NCBI GenBank assembly: GCA_017961345.1 | Contig: JAGCXP010000057.1 | Coordinates: 1-57,356 of the forward strand | From: Bacteroidales bacterium | GTDB taxonomy: Bacteria > Bacteroidota > Bacteroidia > Bacteroidales > UBA932 | DNA: 57,356 nt | Direction of reading: 5' to 3' | Shown: positions 1-11,191 of the stretch, one piece after another | Layout of the letters: each line of letters starts with the position of its first letter | Numbering within the stretch: the first letter of the stretch is position 1 | The notes under the pieces: generated by a model | What the model saw: the letters and a program-made list of their open reading frames with translations, nothing else | The model's database searches: none | Told to the model about the DNA's origin: nothing | Program-made: the position numbers and the translations under genes

Positions 1-62
1 CTTGCATTTGTTAAGCCTGCCGCTAGCGTTCATCCTGAGCAAGGATCAAACTCTTCATTGTA
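1..62 (-). rRNA. rrs: 16S ribosomal RNA, 5' end only (partial)
   Basis: Read on the minus strand, the first bases contain the universal 16S start AGAGTTTGATCCTTGCTCAG followed by GATGAACGCTAGCGGCAGGC and TTAACAAATGCAAG. This is the Bacteroidota form of the first ~55 nucleotides of 16S rRNA. The gene runs off the left edge of the window, so only the 5' end is present. The exact mature 5' end (about 62) is estimated from the usual distance to AGAGTTTGAT. Confidence 0.95.
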
Positions 63-266
63 TAATAATATAAAATTCTAAGCTCAATCTCTGACCTTGT
101 CAATTCCAAAAGAATCAACGCTTCTCGAATTTGTTGAACTCCATCAAAATGAAGTTATTGGTTCGGTACTTGCTTGTACTTGTCAATACTGATTTCATTC
201 AGTATTTCCCTCAGTCTTGTCAATGATCTTGTAACTTTTTCCGCCTGGGTTTTCCCAAACGGGCTG
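63..266 (-). other. rRNA operon leader (transcribed spacer)
   Basis: This is the AT-rich leader between the rRNA promoter and 16S. It has no coding potential that I can support. It carries three copies of ATTGACAAG (minus strand) at 96-104, 179-187 and 216-224. The copy nearest 16S is followed by 17 bases and then TAGAAT, which resembles a sigma-70 type -35/-10 pair, although Bacteroidota normally use a different consensus. The repeats could be processing or antitermination sites; this is inference. Confidence 0.6.
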
Positions 267-297
267 CAAAGTTAAGCAACTTTTTTAATTACGCAAA
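267..297 (-). promoter_or_regulatory. rRNA operon promoter, Bacteroides-type
   Basis: On the minus strand TTTG (294-297) is followed by 19 bases and TAACTTTG (267-274). This is an exact match to the Bacteroides housekeeping promoter TTTG-N19-21-TAnnTTTG. Transcription would start near position 260 and read the leader and 16S. The -33 box lies only 6 bases beyond the dtd stop codon, so the upstream gene run abuts the rRNA promoter. Confidence 0.85.
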
Positions 298-303
298 ATT
301 ATT

Positions 304-753
304 TTACCGCTCTTTCGAATCGATGCAGATGGTAACGGGACCGTCGTTGAGCAGGGAGACTTTCATATCGGCACCGAACTCCCCCGTGCCGACGGGTTTT
401 CCGAGGGCTTGGGACATCTTCTGGCAGAACTGCTCGTACAGGGGGATGGCCTTTTCGTGACCGGCCGCGGCGATGTAGGAGGGACGGTTGCCCTTGCGGG
501 TCTGCGCCATCAGGGTGAACTGGCTCACGACGAGCACCTCTCCGCCGATATCCTGTACGCTGCGGTTCATCACGCCGTTTTCATCATCGAAAATGCGCAG
601 GGCCGAGGCTTTCCCCACAAGGTAATCGATGTCGGAAGCATCGTCGTCGTGACCGATGCCCAGCAAAATCAAAAGTCCCGCTCCGATAGACGATTTGAGC
701 ACTCCGTCAATGGTAACGGAGGCCGAAGAAACTCTTTGAATGACGATACGCAT
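304..753 (-). CDS. dtd: D-aminoacyl-tRNA deacylase
   Basis: This enzyme hydrolyses D-aminoacyl-tRNA (such as D-Tyr-tRNA) in the cytoplasm, proofreading chirality. The 149 residues match the family length. They begin MRIVIQRVSSASVTIDG and carry the hallmark SQFTLMAQTRKGNRPSY segment near residue 76 and the C-terminal GPVTICIDS near residue 138. An upstream in-frame extension exists but lies inside the neighbouring esterase gene and resembles nothing, so the ATG at 753 is chosen. It is the last gene of a long minus-strand run, 23 bases after the esterase stop. Confidence 0.95.
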   Translation of the reverse strand: MRIVIQRVSSASVTIDGVLKSSIGAGLLILLGIGHDDDASDIDYLVGKASALRIFDDENGVMNRSVQDIGGEVLVVSQFTLMAQTRKGNRPSYIAAAGHEKAIPLYEQFCQKMSQALGKPVGTGEFGADMKVSLLNDGPVTICIDSKER

Positions 754-776
754 CTGTTTTCCATCAACCGTGCCCC

Positions 777-2303
777 TCAGAGCATATAATACTTGGTCAG
801 GAAATAGGTTCTGTCCCAATCCACAATCTTCACTTCGGACTCTTTGGCGGGATGGATATCGAACTCGTCGAGGACCATCACCTCCTTGTCTTCCAGGCTG
901 TAGAGCGGCCAGTTCTTGGCCTTGCTGTCGGGAGACTGGGCCGCACTGAGCGAAGGATTGCCGGTCCTGGCGAACTGCACCCACATCTGACGCATCGTCT
1001 TGGAGAAGACGGGGTCGTAGGGTCTTCCATCCACACATTCCGGATGAGCGAATACGATCGGTACTTCTTCAAAATGCGCACTCTTCCGGATCGGGTCTGA
1101 AGACTCCACCCGATAGAAATAGGTGTAACATTTTCCGCCGCACTTTGTCTGGCTTTCGGCCAATTTGACGGCGCCGTCTATAAACCAGCTGTGGCCGAAC
1201 AGGCGGCTGTCCGGATCCCAGTCCTCTACCGCTCCTTCCTTGCAATAACTTTCAATCTTCGCTTTCTCCTCCGCCGTCAGCAGATGGGCGTACTTCTTCG
1301 TCTTGCGGTCCGCAGCCCAGGCTTTGAACCCGTCCACCGTCCAGTCGGCGACAAAGCAGTTCATCTCGTCCTTATTGCAGCCCTCGAGGAAAATGATATC
1401 CTTGGCAATGCCGTTTTCGTACTCCTTCCAGGTGTCCAAGGGAAGAATGCGCCCGTCACGCGCGGGGAAAAGTCGCATGGCCACCGTCTGGGCGCCTGCA
1501 GCGACCAGTTCATCGGCCGTGAATTTCTTCAGATCGGCGATGGTCTTGCAGCCAAGACCTGCCATCAAATCGTTCGTCGCAGCGATGGCCTCTTCCAGGG
1601 AAGAGGTCTGGCCGGGGGCGCCACTTTGGGCGATCACCTTCTTGAAATACTGTTTGGAACCCTTGATAAGCGGCTGCATCGTCACGCTTCCGGCACCGGC
1701 CGATTCGCCCCAGATGGTCACGTTATCGGGGTCACCGCCAAAAGCGGCAATATTCTCATGGACCCACTTCAGGGCCATCTGCTGGTCCAGCAGGCCCAGG
1801 TTCTGCGCGTCGGGATAATCCTTGCCGTCCGGAAGGTGTGACAGATGGAGAAAGCCCAACACACCCAGCCGGTACTGAAGAGTCACGAAGATGACATCCG
1901 GACTCTCTTTGGCAAGGTTGGCACAGTCAAACAACTCGACGCCGGTTCCTCCGGCAGAGAAAGCTCCGCCGTGGATCCATACCATGACCGGTTTCTTCTT
2001 CCCCGGCTCATCTTCCGACCTCCATACATTCAGATACAGGCAGTCTTCGCCCTGATACGCGATGACGGACTTATCCTGGCAGGAGGCCTTGGGGAAATAA
2101 TAGGCCTCATACACATTATTGTCCGGTACGACATCCACCGGGGCTTTCCAACGCAGGTCTCCCACAGGCTGCCGTCCGACAAAGGGAATGCCCTTGTAGG
2201 CGATGACGTTTTCCTCCTTCGTACCGACGAAGGTTCCGTTCATACATTTGACGGCCAGTGATTTATCGTAATTGCCGCCGGTAATCTTCTTGTTTTCCAT
2301 CAT
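777..2303 (-). CDS. Type B carboxylesterase/lipase family protein
   Basis: This is a 508-residue alpha/beta-hydrolase of the carboxylesterase type B family, which hydrolyses carboxylic esters; the substrate is unknown. The nucleophile elbow GESAGAG is near residue 202, the oxyanion-hole segment WIHGGAF near 110, the acid Glu in NKDEMNCF near 311 and the His in KSAHFEEVP near 409, so the triad is complete. EDCLYLNVW is the second family signature. There is no clear signal peptide, so it is probably cytoplasmic. Two adjacent ATG codons (2303 and 2300) can serve as start. It lies 4 bases after the MATE gene. Confidence 0.9.
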   Translation of the reverse strand: MMENKKITGGNYDKSLAVKCMNGTFVGTKEENVIAYKGIPFVGRQPVGDLRWKAPVDVVPDNNVYEAYYFPKASCQDKSVIAYQGEDCLYLNVWRSEDEPGKKKPVMVWIHGGAFSAGGTGVELFDCANLAKESPDVIFVTLQYRLGVLGFLHLSHLPDGKDYPDAQNLGLLDQQMALKWVHENIAAFGGDPDNVTIWGESAGAGSVTMQPLIKGSKQYFKKVIAQSGAPGQTSSLEEAIAATNDLMAGLGCKTIADLKKFTADELVAAGAQTVAMRLFPARDGRILPLDTWKEYENGIAKDIIFLEGCNKDEMNCFVADWTVDGFKAWAADRKTKKYAHLLTAEEKAKIESYCKEGAVEDWDPDSRLFGHSWFIDGAVKLAESQTKCGGKCYTYFYRVESSDPIRKSAHFEEVPIVFAHPECVDGRPYDPVFSKTMRQMWVQFARTGNPSLSAAQSPDSKAKNWPLYSLEDKEVMVLDEFDIHPAKESEVKIVDWDRTYFLTKYYML

Positions 2304-2307
2304 AGTG

Positions 2308-3663
2308 TTATTTTTTATTGGTCAATAATATCACGCCCAGCGTCATGCATTCTGCGACAGGAACGGCCAGCCACATACCTTGCGGGTAAATGAATACAGG
2401 CATCAGAACAAAGGCCGGCACAAGGAAAATCAGGCCGCGCAGCAGCATATATAAGGTAGCCCGCACATTCTGCCCGACGGCCTGGTAATATCCGATAATG
2501 GCCACGTTCAGGGCAAAGAAGATGGCCGAATAAGCGAACAAAGGAAGTCCGGCGATGGCGATTTCATAGGCTTTTGTGCCCGCTTGCAGGAATAGTCCGA
2601 CCAGGGGTTTGGCCGCCAGGGTGAGCACCGTCGTGGCCAATACGCCGCAGACGGTCGCGGCGCCGAGACTGACCTGGAAGGCCCGCTTCACACGGTAGCG
2701 GTTGCCTGCCCCAAAATTGTAACTGATGATGGGCTGGGCAGACTGCGCCACAGCGTTGTTGACCATGAACACGATGGGATAAAGATAGCAGGCGACACTG
2801 AAGGCGGCGACACCGTCTTCGCCCAAGGCCCTTATGAATACGTAGTTGCCGGTCAGCAGCACCACGGACATCGCCAGTTCGCCCAGCATGGAAGGGAAGC
2901 CGCTGCGGGCCATATAACCGACATTGCGTGCCGTCAGATAGAGGCTGGTTCGCGTAAGTTTGAGGCGGATGAATCGGATGGTCCGCACCCGGAAGAACAT
3001 ATACCAGGCCACCATTGCTGCGCCCACCGCGCAACTGATTGAGGAAGCGACGGCACAACCGGCTATGCCCATCTGCATCGGGAAGACGAAGAGCCAGTCC
3101 AGAAAGATGTTCAGCAAGCCGGGAAAAATTTCCAGGGAAGCGGCAAAGCGGGGAGAGCCGTCGAGCCGGATGACAAAGGTGCCGATGGTCTGGAAGACGA
3201 GGAAAACACAACCGGGAAGAATGAGGAGAAGGTAATCCTGGCAGAGGAGCAAGAGCGCATCGCTGCTTCCCAACAGCCGAAGGAAAGGAATGCGGAAGGC
3301 ATAAACGACGAGCGCAATCAGGGCCATCAGCAGCGTACCCACGGCAAAGGCCTGGGTGATACTGAAATTGGCGGCCCTGGCGTTGTTTTGAGACAAATGG
3401 ATACTGGCCACGACGGACACGCCCGCGCCGAACATCAGCGAGATGCCCGTCGAGATCAAAAACAAGGGTGCGACAATGTTGATGGCCGCCAGCGCATTGC
3501 TGCCCACGCCCTGGCCGACGAAAATGCCATCCGCCACCGTGAAGAGCGAGGCAAAGACCATCGACAGCAGCGTGGGATAGAAAATACTGTTAAACAATGG
3601 AACAATCCTCGATTTTCCAAAGTCTATGCTATCCCTTTCTTTGTCTCTTATCTTTTGAGCCAT
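2308..3663 (-). CDS. MATE family multidrug/solute exporter
   Basis: This 451-residue inner-membrane protein has about twelve hydrophobic segments. Its N-terminal segment, containing SIFYPTLLSMVFASLFTVAD and GIFVGQGVGSNALAAINIV, is typical of MATE exporters, which expel cationic compounds using Na+ or H+ gradients. The two-fold repeat of six segments is evident. It sits between the amidohydrolase (18 bases upstream) and the esterase (4 bases downstream) in the same run. The substrate cannot be inferred. Confidence 0.9.
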   Translation of the reverse strand: MAQKIRDKERDSIDFGKSRIVPLFNSIFYPTLLSMVFASLFTVADGIFVGQGVGSNALAAINIVAPLFLISTGISLMFGAGVSVVASIHLSQNNARAANFSITQAFAVGTLLMALIALVVYAFRIPFLRLLGSSDALLLLCQDYLLLILPGCVFLVFQTIGTFVIRLDGSPRFAASLEIFPGLLNIFLDWLFVFPMQMGIAGCAVASSISCAVGAAMVAWYMFFRVRTIRFIRLKLTRTSLYLTARNVGYMARSGFPSMLGELAMSVVLLTGNYVFIRALGEDGVAAFSVACYLYPIVFMVNNAVAQSAQPIISYNFGAGNRYRVKRAFQVSLGAATVCGVLATTVLTLAAKPLVGLFLQAGTKAYEIAIAGLPLFAYSAIFFALNVAIIGYYQAVGQNVRATLYMLLRGLIFLVPAFVLMPVFIYPQGMWLAVPVAECMTLGVILLTNKK

Positions 3664-3681
3664 ATTCTCCCCCGCCGAGAT

Positions 3682-5355
3682 TTACCTTGAGAAAACCTTC
3701 TTTCCCTCAAAGTAAGTTGCTTTCGCTTTGGCTTCGTGGATTTCTGCCGCAGGACAGGTCAGCACATCCTTATCGACCAGGAGGAAGTCGGCATATTTGC
3801 CTTCACGGATGCTGCCCCGCTCGCTGTCGATCAGCATCTGCCGGGCCACGTTGATGGTCAGGGACAAGATGGCCTGCTCGCGGGTGAGGAGTTCTTCCGG
3901 CCACCAGGGAGTACCATTCTCTCCAGCCATTACACCAGTCACAGCGATCTCCATGATTCCGAACGGATCGTCAGGACTGCCACTCGTTGCAGGAAAATCG
4001 GAATGAGAGGTCATATTGATGCCGTTGTCGAAATAGGACTTCATCGGATATGACTTACCCTCCACACCCGCGGGCGCCAAACCACGTTCACGGACAGCAT
4101 CGGCTAACCAGGACGGGCCATGATGCCAGAGCATACCGGAGACGGCATATATGTTGTGGTCTGCCATCCGCTGATAATCCTCCGCATTGACGTTTCGAAC
4201 GTGAACCAGCGTGTTGCGCAATTCATCCTTTCCACCGTTGGCATAGGCGCTGACAACGGTATGGACGGCCTTGTTGCCCATGGTGTGGATATGCATCGAG
4301 ATGCCTTTTGCATTCGTCTTGCGCGTAATGTCCGTCAGTTCCTCTTCGGTCCAGTTGGCAAGGCCCTGATGCCCGTCGGGATACAGCGGGTCCACATAGC
4401 CGGTACCGCCTTCCACGGTTCCGTCCATAAAGAGTTTGAGCCAGTTGGTCTTGACGCGGGTGGTGGCGTACTGTTGCACGTCAACGGAGCGCTTCAACGC
4501 CTCCTGTACATTCATCCAACTCTCGATTTCGTAGGTCAAGCCGATTACGAAGTTCATCTCGCCGGCCTGATCCAGCTGCTGGGCAGCCTTAAAGAAATTG
4601 TCGTTGAAGAAATAGTTGCCCCAACCATCGATATACATAGTGTAGCCCTCTGCCAACAGATGCTCCTGAATCTTTGGGATGACGATTTTTGCCACGTCAA
4701 CGGGATAGAGTTTTTCGGTGTCCAGGAAGGAACGGGTGTAGGTGCCGGCCTGCTCTTTCAGGAAACCGGTAGGAGTACCGTCTTCGCCCATCACGATTTC
4801 GCCGCCACGAATATCCTTGTCCTTTTTGAGCACCGTACCGTCGGCCTTCATAATGCCTGCATTGACCAACATCAGGGTATTCGCCACACCCTTGTGACCT
4901 TCATCATCTGCAAAGTACATGGGGATATCACTGCAAATGGCATCCAGTTGCTGGCGGGTAGGAATGTTTTCCATGAATGTGATGTAATTCCAGCCGAAGC
5001 CAAAAATGGACTTTGCTCCTGTTTCACGAGCCTTCTTGACGGCCGCGGGAACAAGTTCTTTTAGAAACTTTTCCGGATCGGCTCCAATGGCTACCGTTCC
5101 CACGATGGGCAGGGCAACCCCGATTGAATAGTGCGCGTGGCCGTTGCCGCAACCGGGCATCACAAGTCCCTTGCCGCTGTAGTCCAGCACCTCCGTCTTG
5201 CCGGCTTCGACATAGGCTTCGGCGCCTTCCCTGTCGCCTACATAAACATACTTTCCGTTTTTCACGGCAAAGGCCGTTGCCATCTGATTCTCTTCGGAGG
5301 TGAAGATTTTGCCATACACCACCAAATCGGCGGGAATTGTTGCTACTTCTTTCAT
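3682..5355 (-). CDS. Amidohydrolase family 3 (YtcJ-like) metal-dependent hydrolase
   Basis: This 557-residue protein of the amidohydrolase superfamily (YtcJ-like) hydrolyses amide or related C-N bonds with one or two metal ions. The first metal motif HAH is near residue 72 (GNGHAHYS), later His ligands lie in HIHTMG and VHVRNVN, and the conserved Asp is in SHSDFPATSGSPDDP. There is no signal peptide. The substrate is unknown. Neighbours (MATE exporter, esterase, DUF4954 protein) do not define a pathway. Confidence 0.85.
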   Translation of the reverse strand: MKEVATIPADLVVYGKIFTSEENQMATAFAVKNGKYVYVGDREGAEAYVEAGKTEVLDYSGKGLVMPGCGNGHAHYSIGVALPIVGTVAIGADPEKFLKELVPAAVKKARETGAKSIFGFGWNYITFMENIPTRQQLDAICSDIPMYFADDEGHKGVANTLMLVNAGIMKADGTVLKKDKDIRGGEIVMGEDGTPTGFLKEQAGTYTRSFLDTEKLYPVDVAKIVIPKIQEHLLAEGYTMYIDGWGNYFFNDNFFKAAQQLDQAGEMNFVIGLTYEIESWMNVQEALKRSVDVQQYATTRVKTNWLKLFMDGTVEGGTGYVDPLYPDGHQGLANWTEEELTDITRKTNAKGISMHIHTMGNKAVHTVVSAYANGGKDELRNTLVHVRNVNAEDYQRMADHNIYAVSGMLWHHGPSWLADAVRERGLAPAGVEGKSYPMKSYFDNGINMTSHSDFPATSGSPDDPFGIMEIAVTGVMAGENGTPWWPEELLTREQAILSLTINVARQMLIDSERGSIREGKYADFLLVDKDVLTCPAAEIHEAKAKATYFEGKKVFSR

Positions 5356-5391
5356 ATTGGTTTGTGTTATTAATGGGATTGCATCTGATTG

Positions 5392-7383
5392 TCAGAGGGA
5401 TTGCATCAGCGCGACCGTCTTGTCTCCCAGGGCGTTCTTGGCGACGATATGGTCTTTGATGCTGACGACGAAGGGATCGGAATCGAAGGCGGAACCGCGC
5501 ACCTGCTGGAAGTCCAGGTCGCGCTGTTTCTCGTCTCCGTCGGCGCCGAAGGAAGTCATGGCGCTGAGGGAGAATTCCTTGCGGGCGTCTTCAAAGAGCA
5601 GATTGTCCAGGGCGAGAACGGACGTGCGCCACTTTTCCACCAGACTGATGACCTCCTCGGGGGTAATGACGGAAAGGTCCACGCCATAGTAGGACTCGAT
5701 GACTTTCGCGGCCCAGGTCCACTCGTAATCATAGTAGTTGGCATGGATGGCCGCAATGCGCTCCCCGAGCATGGCCGCATCGGGGACGGCTCCGCTTTCG
5801 ATGTCACCGAGCAGACGGTCTACCACGCCCTTGGGGGCCAGCATCCCGCCGATGTCCACCCAGTCGCCCAAGCCGTCGTCGGAAGTAGGCTTGAGAGCCG
5901 CACGCAAGGAGGCGACATCATGGACGTCGGCCTTTCCGATTCGGGAAATCAGGGAGTTGCCGAGGAACTTGTCGATGGCCATGCCGTAGAGTTTGAGTCC
6001 GTTCAGCAGGGAAGATTTCTTGATATTCCCGCTCTGATAGGCATAGATATCGGAGGTTTCGCCGGAGAGTTTCTGCAGTCCCTTGAGGATGGAAATGCCG
6101 CTGAGCATCTTGCGGACGGTGTAGGGAGAAAGGAGGTTGCAGTTGACACAGTCCAGGCGGTCGGGGTCCTTACGGCCGTCGCGCTGGGGCCACTTGCGCC
6201 CGTCGCGAATGGTGCCTACGCTCTTGAGGTTCGCCCCAGGCACAACCATCGTAACCCCCTGTTTCTCAATCAGGTAGGAAAAAGGAAGGTCGGAGGTGTC
6301 CTGGTGTCCGACATGACGGCCCATCACCAGCGAGAAGGCGCCGACTTTGGCGGGCCAGAGAATGTAGGAATCGGAAGAAGTCTTCGCGCCCCGTTCCATA
6401 ATGCCCTGATGGATCGGGCCGAGCTTGTACATATGGTTGCTCTGGTTCGAGCCGGAACCGGCGTTCATAAAGGAGAACATGCCGGCGATGAGCAACGTAC
6501 TCTTGTGGTGCGTCACGGTATAAGGTCCGGCGAAAATGGCGCAGGCCTCGCCGTTCTCCCCTTGGCAGTTGGCAAAGAAGAGCGAGTCGGAAGCGGAGTA
6601 GTTGTGCCCGAGCTTGCAGGCCTGGCCGATGAAGCAGCGCGAGAAGGTCACGCCGTCCTCAACGCTGGCACCGCTACAGATAATGAAATCGTCCCCGATA
6701 ACGCCCACGCCGATATGCACGGGGGCTTTTTCATTGCTGTTGATGCTGCCGTTCTTCAGGCGGGAAGCGCCCTCAATCTTGGCGTAGTCACCGATGCGCA
6801 CGTTCTTGATATACCCGGCGTCCGCGATGGTGACGTGGCTGCCGATGACACCCGTTTCCGCGCTGACGTGCTCGCTGTAGTGGTCGACGATGGTTTTCAA
6901 GGCGGCAATCAGTTCGGGACGGTGGCGGTACAGCGCCATGATATAGGCCTGCTGGGAAGACAGGCGGTCGTAAATGGCCACCTCGCGGCCTCCGGTCTCG
7001 TTGAGCACGGACACCTGCACGCCATTGCCGAAGGAGGTCTTCCCGTCCACAAGAATGATATCGACGTTCTCGATAAAACTATCCTCACCGATGGTATAGT
7101 TGGCGATGTAGTTTTTCACATTCTCAATGCAGCAGTTGTCCCCCACCGTCACGTTGTGGAGCGTGGCGTGGTATAGTCCGGAATGCTTTTTCATTCCGCC
7201 CGGCAGGGTAAAGGCCTTGTCGAAGCGGCCGAGACGGACGGTGCCCGAAAAACGGGTAGCACGGACATATTTGGGATTAAAACCGTCCCGCACAAGGACG
7301 GCATCCCAGTCATCGCAGGCACAGGACTGGGTCGCCAGGGCAGTCCGTTCTTCCTGCGTCAATTTTCTGTATTCTTCTTTCAT
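5392..7383 (-). CDS. DUF4954 family protein with left-handed beta-helix
   Basis: The 663 residues resemble the Bacteroidota-specific DUF4954 family. From about residue 60 to 330 the sequence has irregular hexapeptide-type repeats (VGDNCCIENV, IGEDSFIENVD, IGSHVTIADAGYIKNV), as in acyltransferase-like beta-helices. The second half is alpha-helical. A pairing with sugar-nucleotide or acyl substrates is possible, but no catalytic residues can be named. The function is unknown. It starts with ATG at 7383, 33 bases after recX. Confidence 0.75.
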   Translation of the reverse strand: MKEEYRKLTQEERTALATQSCACDDWDAVLVRDGFNPKYVRATRFSGTVRLGRFDKAFTLPGGMKKHSGLYHATLHNVTVGDNCCIENVKNYIANYTIGEDSFIENVDIILVDGKTSFGNGVQVSVLNETGGREVAIYDRLSSQQAYIMALYRHRPELIAALKTIVDHYSEHVSAETGVIGSHVTIADAGYIKNVRIGDYAKIEGASRLKNGSINSNEKAPVHIGVGVIGDDFIICSGASVEDGVTFSRCFIGQACKLGHNYSASDSLFFANCQGENGEACAIFAGPYTVTHHKSTLLIAGMFSFMNAGSGSNQSNHMYKLGPIHQGIMERGAKTSSDSYILWPAKVGAFSLVMGRHVGHQDTSDLPFSYLIEKQGVTMVVPGANLKSVGTIRDGRKWPQRDGRKDPDRLDCVNCNLLSPYTVRKMLSGISILKGLQKLSGETSDIYAYQSGNIKKSSLLNGLKLYGMAIDKFLGNSLISRIGKADVHDVASLRAALKPTSDDGLGDWVDIGGMLAPKGVVDRLLGDIESGAVPDAAMLGERIAAIHANYYDYEWTWAAKVIESYYGVDLSVITPEEVISLVEKWRTSVLALDNLLFEDARKEFSLSAMTSFGADGDEKQRDLDFQQVRGSAFDSDPFVVSIKDHIVAKNALGDKTVALMQSL

Positions 7384-7416
7384 CGTTGGTTGGTGTTGTT
7401 TATAACTTTAGGCTTG

Positions 7417-7932
7417 TTATTGGAGCAAAGACGCGAGGACTTCGCTGATGGTATCGTAGTCATATCCCCGCGAAAGGCCGTAACGCAGTAGTTTCTGCCG
7501 AGCGTGCGGATCGGCGGAAAGGGTTCGGGCGCGCGCGGAAAGCAGGCTGCGGAGTTTTTCGTCGGATTTTTCTCCGTCTATTCTTTCCAGGGCGGAAGCA
7601 ATATCTTCATCGGCAATTCCCTTCGCGCGCAGGGCGTAACGGATTTTGGTCGCGCCCCAGCCGGAGAGGGAAGACTTGTCGCGGGCGAAAGCGCCGGCAT
7701 AGCGGGCATCGTCGAGGTATTTTTCCTTGCGAAGGGCCTCCAGCACTTTCTCCGCCTGCTCGCTCGTCAAGGGATTGCTTCGGTCCAAAAGCAGTTTGCG
7801 CCGGATATCCGCGCTGCAGTACTCCCGGCGGGCGCAGAGCCCTTGCATCCGCGAAAGGCGGCGCTTCAGCAGATCCTGCGGAGGGCATTGCGGGCTCCCC
7901 GCGGGAGCCGGAGCTATGGACTTACCGGCCAT
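7417..7932 (-). CDS. recX: Regulatory protein RecX
   Basis: RecX binds and modulates RecA filaments. The 171 residues contain the three tandem three-helix repeats of the family, with LKRRLSRMQGLCARREYCS, the YLDDARYAGAFARDK motif and GIADEDIASALERID. The first 11 bases overlap the end of rlmN, and recA is two genes upstream (rlmN and trpS between), so RecX and RecA probably share a transcript. A short proline-rich N-terminus (first ~20 residues) may be an over-extension, but no better ATG is available. Confidence 0.9.
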   Translation of the reverse strand: MAGKSIAPAPAGSPQCPPQDLLKRRLSRMQGLCARREYCSADIRRKLLLDRSNPLTSEQAEKVLEALRKEKYLDDARYAGAFARDKSSLSGWGATKIRYALRAKGIADEDIASALERIDGEKSDEKLRSLLSARARTLSADPHARQKLLRYGLSRGYDYDTISEVLASLLQ

Positions 7933-8968
7933 CGCATGCTTGGTTTTTATGCTCCCCGGCCAGCAGGCCGCCGGCGGCGAAAATATCTTCTCCGCGGGAA
8001 GCGCGGATGGTGGTCGTCACCCCCTGGGCGGACAGCCGCTGCTGGAAGGCTTCCATCACGGCGTCGGGCGAAGTCTTGTACGGGAAATCGGGGATCTGGT
8101 GGAAACGAATGAGGTTCACCCGGCACTCCAGGCCCTTGAGCAGGCGGCCGAGCGCGTCTGCATGGCGCTTGTCATCGTTCCATCCGGAAAACATCGTGTA
8201 TTCGAAACTCACCCGGCGCTGACCGCTGAAATCATACTGCTTCAGCAAGGTAATCACCTCCCGGATATCCCAGGCCTTCTGCACGGGCATGAATTCCGCC
8301 CTTTCTTCGGGAAAAGGATTGTGGAGGCTGACGGCAACGTGGCATTTGTGCTCATCCAGCAGCCTTTTGAGTTTCGGCAGGACGCCGATGGTGGAAACGG
8401 TGATGCGTTTGGGACTCCAGCCCAGGCCCCAGTCCGAGGTCAGGACGGAAAGCACACCGGAGAGCGTTTCATAGTTGTCCAGCGGCTCGCCCATTCCCAT
8501 GAATACGGCGTTGGTCAGACAGTCGGCCTCCGCGATGCCGAAAAATTGGGACAGGATGGCGGCGGCAGAGAGGTTGCCGTGAAAACCGCCCCGGCCCGTC
8601 ATACAGAATTTGCAGCCCATTTTGCAACCGGCCTGGCTGCTCACGCAAAGGGTGGCCCGGTCTCCGTCCGGAATCATGACCGCCTCAACGATCTCTCCCT
8701 CCCCCACCGGGAACAGGTATTTTTTAGTCCCGTCCGCGGAGGTGAAACATGCAGCGGGCGCAATACGGCCTACTTCGTATTTTTCCGAAAGTTTCGCCCG
8801 GGCGGCTTTGGAAAGATTGGTCATCTCTTCGAGCGAACTTACCCGTTTGGCATAGAGCCAGGAAGCTATCTGCACGGCGGTAAAGGCGGGCAGGCCCTCC
8901 GCGAGCACGATTTTCTTGAGTTGCTCCGGATCCAGACCCAGCAATGCGCTTTTCTCTGCCAAGGGCAC
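7922..8968 (-). CDS. rlmN: RlmN-type radical SAM 23S rRNA/tRNA A2-methyltransferase, second catalytic Cys missing
   Basis: RlmN methylates C2 of A2503 in 23S rRNA (and A37 in some tRNAs) using two SAM molecules and a methyl-Cys intermediate. The radical SAM cluster CKMGCKFC is near residues 113-120 and is preceded by the conserved TLCVSSQAGC. GMGEPLDNY, STIGVLP and the C-terminal TIRASRGEDIF are family signatures. In the last signature the usual DI(F/D)AACG reads DIFAAGG, so the methyl-carrying Cys (E. coli Cys355) is Gly at residue 333 (codon 7970-7972, GGC in place of TGC). The start is a GTG at 8968, needed to include the family N-terminus. It lies 6 bases after trpS and overlaps recX by 11 bases. 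Confidence 0.9.
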   Translation of the reverse strand: MPLAEKSALLGLDPEQLKKIVLAEGLPAFTAVQIASWLYAKRVSSLEEMTNLSKAARAKLSEKYEVGRIAPAACFTSADGTKKYLFPVGEGEIVEAVMIPDGDRATLCVSSQAGCKMGCKFCMTGRGGFHGNLSAAAILSQFFGIAEADCLTNAVFMGMGEPLDNYETLSGVLSVLTSDWGLGWSPKRITVSTIGVLPKLKRLLDEHKCHVAVSLHNPFPEERAEFMPVQKAWDIREVITLLKQYDFSGQRRVSFEYTMFSGWNDDKRHADALGRLLKGLECRVNLIRFHQIPDFPYKTSPDAVMEAFQQRLSAQGVTTTIRASRGEDIFAAGGLLAGEHKNQACDGR

Positions 8969-8974
8969 GCGGAT

Positions 8975-11171
<2,197 letters not shown>

Positions 11172-11191
11172 ATGCAATCAATGTTTTACTA

